Source: Discostella pseudostelligera (lineage: Eukaryota; Bacillariophyta; Thalassiosirophyceae; Thalassiosirales; Thalassiosiraceae). From it: a stretch of DNA of 26,755 nt. The stretch spans positions 1 to 26,755 of the forward strand of contig JALLBK010000590.1 of the NCBI GenBank assembly GCA_036940085.1. Direction: 5' to 3'. Of the stretch, positions 21,075 through 26,755 are shown in pieces. A program made the translations under genes and the position numbers. Numbering within the stretch: the stretch's first letter is position 1; each line of letters begins with the position of its first letter. The notes beneath the pieces are model-generated. The model did not search any database and was not told the DNA's origin. It saw only the letters and a program-made list of their open reading frames with translations.

Positions 21075-23716
21075 ATGCAGCTCGATTCAGATTTAGCCGC
21101 AGCCGCCGCTATCGATAATCCGCTGCATGTAAATAATGACAAATCATCTTCTTCAACACCAGGATGCGGGAATATGCATCTTGACAACAACGCCATCCTC
21201 CCAACAAAAAATACAACAAATCTCTCGCCCATCATAGACGTGCAGATATCACATCCAACAAGTAGTGATCTAGCACACCTGCCAAGGAGTGTACGATGGC
21301 GGCTTCATTTACGAATCTTGTCAAGACCATCCTCCACAAATAATAACAATGACACTACTGCTACTACTAATCACCATCTCAATATTCATTCAATTCAAGA
21401 GCATAATGCATCCATACTATCCAATCAACGAAATCGGTATACTGAATTAGAACACAAACATTATTGGAAGAGTACACCCACTTGCATTGCCGAAGATACT
21501 ACTCCCATCATCACCAGCGGTACAAACAAACCCAATTCTTTTTTCAATGATGACAACAGCCACATCGAGGGGGGGAATCACGTTCAGAAGAGGACGAAGG
21601 AGAGGGCGGTAACAGAAGCAGCAGCAACAACAACAACAGTACTTGATTCCCATCATCGTCCTGTACAAAGCTTGCATCATGTGGCACCTGGCGATGATCC
21701 ACTCTCGGCTCTACTTCATGTGGTTGAACCTCATCCAACAACAACAACCGCCACCACTGCCACCACCCGTTCTGGCATGGAAAAGACCAAGTCCACTACT
21801 ACGAACCAATGCAAAACTAAGAATAGTGATATAGTAGGAATAATAGACAAACGACAAGGAGGAGTTGGTTCTATGCGATGGGCAGAATTTTACTCAACAA
21901 GAGAAGTTCTCTATGTGATAGAAAAGGATTTGGACCGATTGCCATCGGATCATCATATTGTCTGTCATGAATGGCGGACAAGGAGGAGGATGGGAAAAAA
22001 GAATAATGAGAAGAGATGATGAGAGAAGATGATGACGAACAAGAAGTTCAAACTACCATCCAAGAACGAGCTGTTCGAATGTCACAGATATTATTTGTTT
22101 ACGCGAGGGAACACCCCGAGATTGGATATCGACAGGGGATGCATGAAGTATTAGACTACATTATGTTAGCTTTTGAGACGGATATATTGATGGAAGGATT
22201 ATTGCGAGAAAAGCCGGCGCATGGTGGAGAAGAGCATTATCTCATTGACCCAAACTTCATTATTCACGATGCGTTCACCCTCTTTGAATGCATTATGGCC
22301 TCACTCGCCAGTGCCTACGATGCCACGTTAGCACCTGGTGCTGGAGAATTAGCCCCATCATCTGCCACGTTAGAGAACGCAATAGCAAAGCAATCTGTGC
22401 TATCGTCGCCACTGGAAAGCTTGACGGCATCAATCATGTCGATACTACGATTTGTGGAACGGGACGAAATACTTTTCAACTTCCTTCTGCATTCTGTGCC
22501 CGTGCCTCCCAATTTGTATTTTGCCAAGTGGATACGGCTAATGTTTGTACGAGAGGTGTCCGGTGGTATGAACAATGTAATGTCATTTTTGGATGCATTT
22601 TTCGAATTAGCATGGTCGGTATCATCCTCTTCGGAATCTAAAACAACAAACACTATGGAGCGTCCGATTCATATCGCGTTATTGGATGTGTGGATGGCGG
22701 CTGCATGTGGCATGATTATCTTGATTCGGCACAAATTATTATCACCAAATTTGGCCGACGATAACAATGGGACGATGGTGGGACACGCCGATCCAAGTCT
22801 TGGTGTTGGCTGCTTGATGAATTATCCACCTTTGGAGAATACCGAACCACTGGTGGAGACCATTATCGACTTGTTGATTAAAGAGAAGAAACTTCCCAAT
22901 ACATATCATTCGTTGCCGAAAGCGAGGAGGAGGAAACCCATGAAACAAGAATTCCAACGTAATGATGCTAGGCTGCATCCCTCCAGTGGTGGAGGTAATG
23001 CACCATCGCCAGACTTGTTGAGCGATGACAAGAACAAAATTCATCTGCCAAACAGTACAACTGCTTTCTGTGCGGAAGGACGGAGACAAACGCCGATACA
23101 TGAAATGATACGACAAAGAATGGCACTGAACCAAGCACCAGTGGTGCACACACCAACACCATTCAATCATGACATGATATCTGGAACAATAGAAAATATT
23201 GCTGGAGGCATACTTGACTTCACAAAGACAGCATCTGCTGCGATCACCTCGCTACATAGACAGTTTGAGCAAGGCCCTCCTCATAGTGGTAAGAGTGCTG
23301 CACAGCCAGCACCAATCGAACATCCATTGCAGAGGAGCAGCAATGGTACGATGATTCTAACACCCCCCAGCACCACCAGCAGTGCATCGTCGTCGTCGTC
23401 GTCGTCACATAAAAGCCTAAAGGAATTATCATCCACTCTAGAGCAAAGTGCGGCAATACTGATCAAGCATTTCAATGACAGAGTATTAAGTGTCGTGGCA
23501 GAGGAGGAGGAGGAGGAGGAGGAGGAGGAGAAGGAGGGCGGGTCTAAAACACTTCAAGGTGAAGGTCGTCGTACTTTCAACAGCAACGGCCGATCGTTGT
23601 CCTCCACCACGTCGAGTATAATACCAGATGACATTTGGGATGCAATCGCTAAGATTGATCTGGTCAGGTTGGAATTGCTTAAGCAACACCACACATCTCA
23701 CTCCTCCTCCCAGTGA
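21075..23716 (+). CDS. TBC1D5-like Rab GTPase-activating protein, about 880 aa
   Basis: Two overlapping open frames (21075-22019 and 22010-23716) together encode a TBC domain. A frame change is needed between 22010 and 22017, or an unrecognised intron. The first part has LPRSVRWRLHLRIL, a long low-complexity insertion, DDPLSALLHVV and the arginine-finger motif IEKDLDR (about 282-288). The second has ILFVYAREHPEIGYRQGMHEVLDYIMLAF, with the glutamine finger in YRQG, then HDAFTLFECIM, PPNLYFAKWIRLMFVREV and CLMNYPPL. The split domain and the FVYAREH...YRQGMHE signature match TBC1D5, a Rab7 GAP that works with retromer on endosomes. Both catalytic fingers are present, so GAP activity is expected. 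The C-terminal third is Ser/Glu-rich, with a (GAG)10 tract encoding Glu. Confidence 0.85.
23501..23530. repeat. (GAG)10 microsatellite in the TBC gene
   Basis: Ten perfect GAG units lie in frame and encode a Glu run near the C-terminus of the TBC1D5-like protein. They are likely to be length-polymorphic. Confidence 0.9.
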
Positions 23717-24259
23717 GTGGTGGGACTATGCCCTCTAGGTCGTTCATCCACACTGCACTTGTTGATCACGCCGTATCATTCAATTTTGTATTCTTTCTGA
23801 TTCTGAGTCTATTACTAGAGAGACGATCCAAAGGAGGAGTGATGAGAAGAACCATGTATGGTGACGAAGAAGGAGAGCAGGGAATGATGAGTTATGGTCA
23901 CTCTGCTGTCCATCTCGTGGTGGTTGGAGCTGGTGGTGGCTGGCCATGATCAGTAGTGCAGCACGCGATAAGAGGGCCTCGATCGATAATATGATTATCA
24001 ATAAATTTGTAGTTGGTATGTTGTTTATAAGGAGTAAACCATTATTATATTAGGGGTGTGCCTGTCAGACAGCTCCGACCACAGATAGCAAATACGGCGA
24101 TGTGGTCCAATAAGTAGTAGGAGGTCAGAACTCGAACGCATATAGAAGTACAGTGGATCAATTAGGCACAGCTATTCGTTAGGGTGTTAGGATAATTTCT
24201 GTGCATTTGATCCGTCCATTGACCAATATTGATGGAGCGACGATGATAATATCATAGCA
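23717..24259. other. Intergenic region between the TBC and casein kinase genes
   Basis: The TBC gene's probable poly(A) signal AATAAA is at 24000-24005. Beyond it I see no gene or repeat. The core promoter of the casein kinase gene probably lies in the last 200 bp, but no clear TATA or E2F-like element is visible before 24260. Confidence 0.4.
24000..24005 (+). terminator. Poly(A) signal AATAAA of the TBC gene
   Basis: The canonical hexamer lies 284 bp past the TBC stop codon, followed within 20 bp by a T/G-rich stretch (TTTGTAGTTGGTATGTTG). Confidence 0.4.
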
Positions 24260-24304
24260 ATGACGATCAATTCCACTGAAATGCTAGATAGTGAAAATAA
24301 TATG

Positions 24305-24610
24305 GTGAGTGTGGGACGATATTCCTGGTACGATTTTTACGAGTTCCTCTACGTAGACATTTTGCGCGGGAAGAAGCTCACTCTTCCCGCCAAGCCAAGG
24401 GCCCTGGTGATGCCTCGCCATCCAAAAAAAATCAAAATTTCCAACGCTGGCTGCTGCTGCTGCTGCCCCTGCTGCCTGCTGAACATCGATGCCGCCGCCC
24501 GCCGCCGTACCAATATTTCCCATCGTTTGAGTTCGTACCAAATTAATCCTCATCATTTCCACCCCTACCACTACCATCAACCACCCCCTCCTCTTCCCTC
24601 CTTCCCTCAG
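24305..24610 (+). other. Putative 5' intron of the casein kinase gene
   Basis: A perfect donor GTGAGT at 24305 and a long pyrimidine tract ending in CCCTCAG at 24610 bracket 306 bp. Removing it joins an ATG at 24260 (15 codons) in phase 0 to ACACAATTACGAAACATG, the kinase start. It contains GCGCGGGAAG (24364-24373) and TTCCCGCCA (24384-24392), so it may instead act as a promoter region. Both readings are inference. Confidence 0.45.
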
Positions 24611-24625
24611 ACACAATTACGAAAC

Positions 24626-26459
24626 ATGGAACTACGCGTAGGCAAGAAATACCGTCTAGGTCGCAAGATCGGCTCCGGGTCATTCGGCGACATTTACCTC
24701 GGCACGAACATGACCACCGGCGAAGAGGTGGCGATCAAATTGGAAAGTGTCAAGACGAAACATCCACAATTATTGTACGAGAGTAAAATATATAGGATAT
24801 TGCATGGTGGATGTGAGTCATATTTTGTCTTTTATTTAATTTGATGCCTGGTTTGTTTGTGTTGGCAGTGCGTCGGGGGGGGGGGGGGAGATAAGGGGGT
24901 AGGTGTTTTGTTTGTCGGGTTTCGGCGGCATTGAACTTCATTGTTTAATGGATACAGAGAATGGGCGCGTGTTCGTTCAAGTTATGAATATTTATTATTA
25001 TGAGAACTTGCCCTCCTCCCCAAACCGCCGCAGCCATCTTAATATTATTCTGTCTGCGTTGCAATTTACTATGCGCACTCTCACACACACCCCATCTTTA
25101 ATATTTGTTTTCTCCTTTCATCTGGTGTTTCTCCTTATTTAGTGGGCATTCCCAATGTCCGGTGGTATGGAATCGAGGGGGATTACAGTAAGTGTCTTTT
25201 ATTGAATGATGGTTTATTCCTATCTTCTGTCAATGCTTTGCACTAACTTTCTGTGGACATGAATTGCCTCTTTCCTTTGAATTGTAATTTCCATAATATT
25301 AATAGACGTCATGGTACTCGACCTCCTCGGTCCATCCCTCGAAGATCTCTTCAACTACTGCGGTCGACGCTTCCAACTCAAAACCGTCCTCATGCTGGCC
25401 GATCAACTATTGGGCCGTCTCGAATTCGTCCACACCAAAAGCTTCATCCATCGGGATGTCAAGCCGGACAATTTCCTTATTGGACTCGGGAAACGACAGA
25501 GTGTCATTCACATTATTGACTTTGGTTTGGCAAAGAAATTTCGTGACCCACGGACTCATCAACATATCCCCTACCGTGAGAATAAGAATTTAACGGGCAC
25601 GGCACGATATGCCAGTATCAATACCCATATTGGGATTGAACAAAGTCGTCGTGACGACCTTGAATCCCTCGGTTATGTCCTAATGTATTTTATCCGTGGC
25701 TCACTCCCTTGGCAGGGTCTCAAGGCCAACACGAAAAAACAAAAATATGAACGTATTATGGATCGTAAAATGTCCACATCGACCGAGCAGCTTTGCAAGG
25801 GGTACGCCACGGAATTTCGCAGTTATTTCGAATATTGTCGTTCGCTTCGTTTCGAGGATCGACCGGATTATTTGTATTTGAAACGATTGTTTAAGGAACT
25901 ATTCTATAGGAAGGGATTTCAGTATGATAACATGTTCGATTGGACGGTGTTGAATTTGCAGCAGGAGAAGGCGAAGTTGCCACCGGAGCGGCTGTTGATG
26001 GGAACGGCAGGTGGAGCTGTTGCTGCGGGAGGGGGGAATACGAATGGCAAGGGTGGAGAGGAGGGTATTATTGGCGGCGGCAATGGAGGAGGGGAGGAGG
26101 TCGCGGTCGGCGCTGCAGCGGCTGCCGCAGTGGGTGGGAGGGGACGTGGTGACTACACGGGCAGCGGAGAGGATAGCAATGGTGAGGGAGGTGGCGGCGG
26201 GGGGAGCTATGACGCTCGGAAGATGCCCGCTGAGAACATTCCAGGCTATTCTGCTGGAGGACGAGGCGAAAGCCAACGTAGCGGATCGAGAGGTCTCGGT
26301 GGGGGAAAGGTCCCAACTACTGCACGAAGTCATGGTGGCAAATCGAGTGGGATGCTACAGAGTTCACCGTTGGAGAGTGATTTGCCGGCCGGTGGAGTAG
26401 GAGATGGGGAAGATGAGAATATTCTGCGTGGAGGAGGAGCCGCAGCAAGAAAGTTTTGA
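24626..26459 (+). CDS. Casein kinase 1 (delta/epsilon type), 461 aa
   Basis: Three exons: 24626-24812, 25143-25187 (only 45 bp) and 25306-26459, with introns of 330 and 118 bp (donors GTGAGT and GTAAGT, both phase 1). The start [16 protein letters not shown] matches the usual CK1 start, so 24626 is preferred over an in-frame ATG at 24260. Key residues fall at the same numbers as in human CK1 delta: [11 protein letters not shown] loop, Lys38, HRDVKPDN with Asp128, and DFG with Asp149. The CK1-specific [28 protein letters not shown] and KKQKYERI are present. The kinase domain ends near 290; the rest is a Gly-rich, low-complexity tail of about 170 residues. CK1 is a Ser/Thr kinase of cytosol and nucleus that prefers primed or acidic sites; the tail in animal homologues is autoinhibitory. 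Confidence 0.95.
24813..25142 (+). other. Long intron 1 of the casein kinase gene with poly-G tract
   Basis: At 330 bp this intron is two to four times longer than most other introns in the window. It holds a run of 14 G at 24875-24888 followed by AGATAAGGGGG. It ends TTATTTAG before the conserved GIPNVRWYG exon. No gene is visible inside it on either strand. Confidence 0.85.
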
Positions 26460-26552
26460 TTTGCGTCTGTGTGCAGCGAGGGAGGGACGGAGAGCGAAAG
26501 ATTGTTGGAGTTGTTACCACTCTCTCGTAGAATGCCGCGGAGATACATCCCA

Positions 26553-26558
26553 AATAAA
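26553..26558 (+). terminator. Poly(A) signal AATAAA of the casein kinase gene
   Basis: AATAAA lies 94 bp after the stop codon at 26459, followed by a T-rich stretch. The remaining bases to 26755 hold nothing that I can assign. Confidence 0.45.
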
Positions 26559-26755
26559 TTTTAGTAAATGGTAATAATCTAGATATTTGTATGCCCCTAA
26601 GAGAGTGTTCCTCCGCATTCAATTTAGGTAGTCAACGATTACTGTCTCGAGAGACTCAGCATTTCGAATTGTTAGAAATTATCGTCAAGAGTAAAAGGCA
26701 TTGTATCGAGGAACCTATAATCGTCATTAATATACATAGTGAATTGCACGATCGG

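Noticed and set aside
21990..22019. A AAA AAG slippery heptamer before the end of the first TBC frame, suggesting programmed -1 frameshifting
   Set aside because: After a -1 slip the next codons reach TAA at 22004 and TGA at 22007, so it cannot lead into the second frame.
23713..23949. 78-codon open frame after the TBC gene
   Set aside because: It starts at the TBC stop region, has no homology that I recognise, and lies in the likely 3' untranslated region.

Overview
This is a nuclear window from a single-celled photosynthetic stramenopile, most likely a centric diatom (inference). The reasons are compact genes on both strands, short GT-AG introns (mostly 69-139 bp), very long low-complexity Ser/Thr/Asn/Asp insertions in otherwise conserved eukaryotic proteins, and one precursor with a signal peptide ending in an 'ADAF' cleavage site, the diatom-type plastid import signal. 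There is no operon, CRISPR array, transposon, rRNA or tRNA that I can support.

Ten protein genes fill the window. (1) 491-4582 (+): ankyrin/HEAT protein. (2) 4824-6261 (-): membrane-inserted alpha/beta hydrolase of the prenylcysteine methylesterase/CE10 type. (3) 6737-8536 (+): B3GNTL1/QTGAL-type GT2 glycosyltransferase. (4) 8635-9900 (-): plastid-targeted protein resembling red chlorophyll catabolite reductase. (5) 10182-12054 (-): half helicase related to Has1/DDX18, with one undetermined base in the reading frame. (6) 12620-15735 (-): six-exon membrane-anchored GH30 glycosidase carrying a ricin-B-like insertion. (7) 16106-19865 (+): Elongator subunit ELP2. (8) 20113-20582 (-): splicing factor PHF5A, 110 aa. 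(9) 21075-23716 (+): TBC1D5-like Rab GAP. (10) 24626-26459 (+), perhaps from 24260: casein kinase 1. I assigned exon borders by hand from splice consensus, phase and family homology; total lengths of the spliced models of genes 2, 3, 4, 6, 8 and 10 are exact multiples of three.

Genes 1/2, 3/4 and 7/8 are convergent with short gaps (241, 98 and 247 bp); 2/3, 6/7 and 8/9 are divergent and share upstream regions of 370-492 bp. Those upstream regions repeatedly carry an E2F-like element, TGGCGGGAA or its complement: eight exact copies, none found in a coding exon, four of them in the 2/3 divergent promoter. This is the clearest structure not explained by the genes.

The genes are mostly housekeeping. 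Two act on the tRNA wobble base (gene 3 predicted on queuosine-34, gene 7 on uridine-34), one is splicing, one is membrane traffic and one is signalling. Three reading-frame problems (11636, 17446-17557, 22010-22017) look more like sequence or assembly errors or unrecognised introns than true pseudogenes. I see no convincing new multi-gene system; the unusual items are individual proteins and the shared promoter motif.
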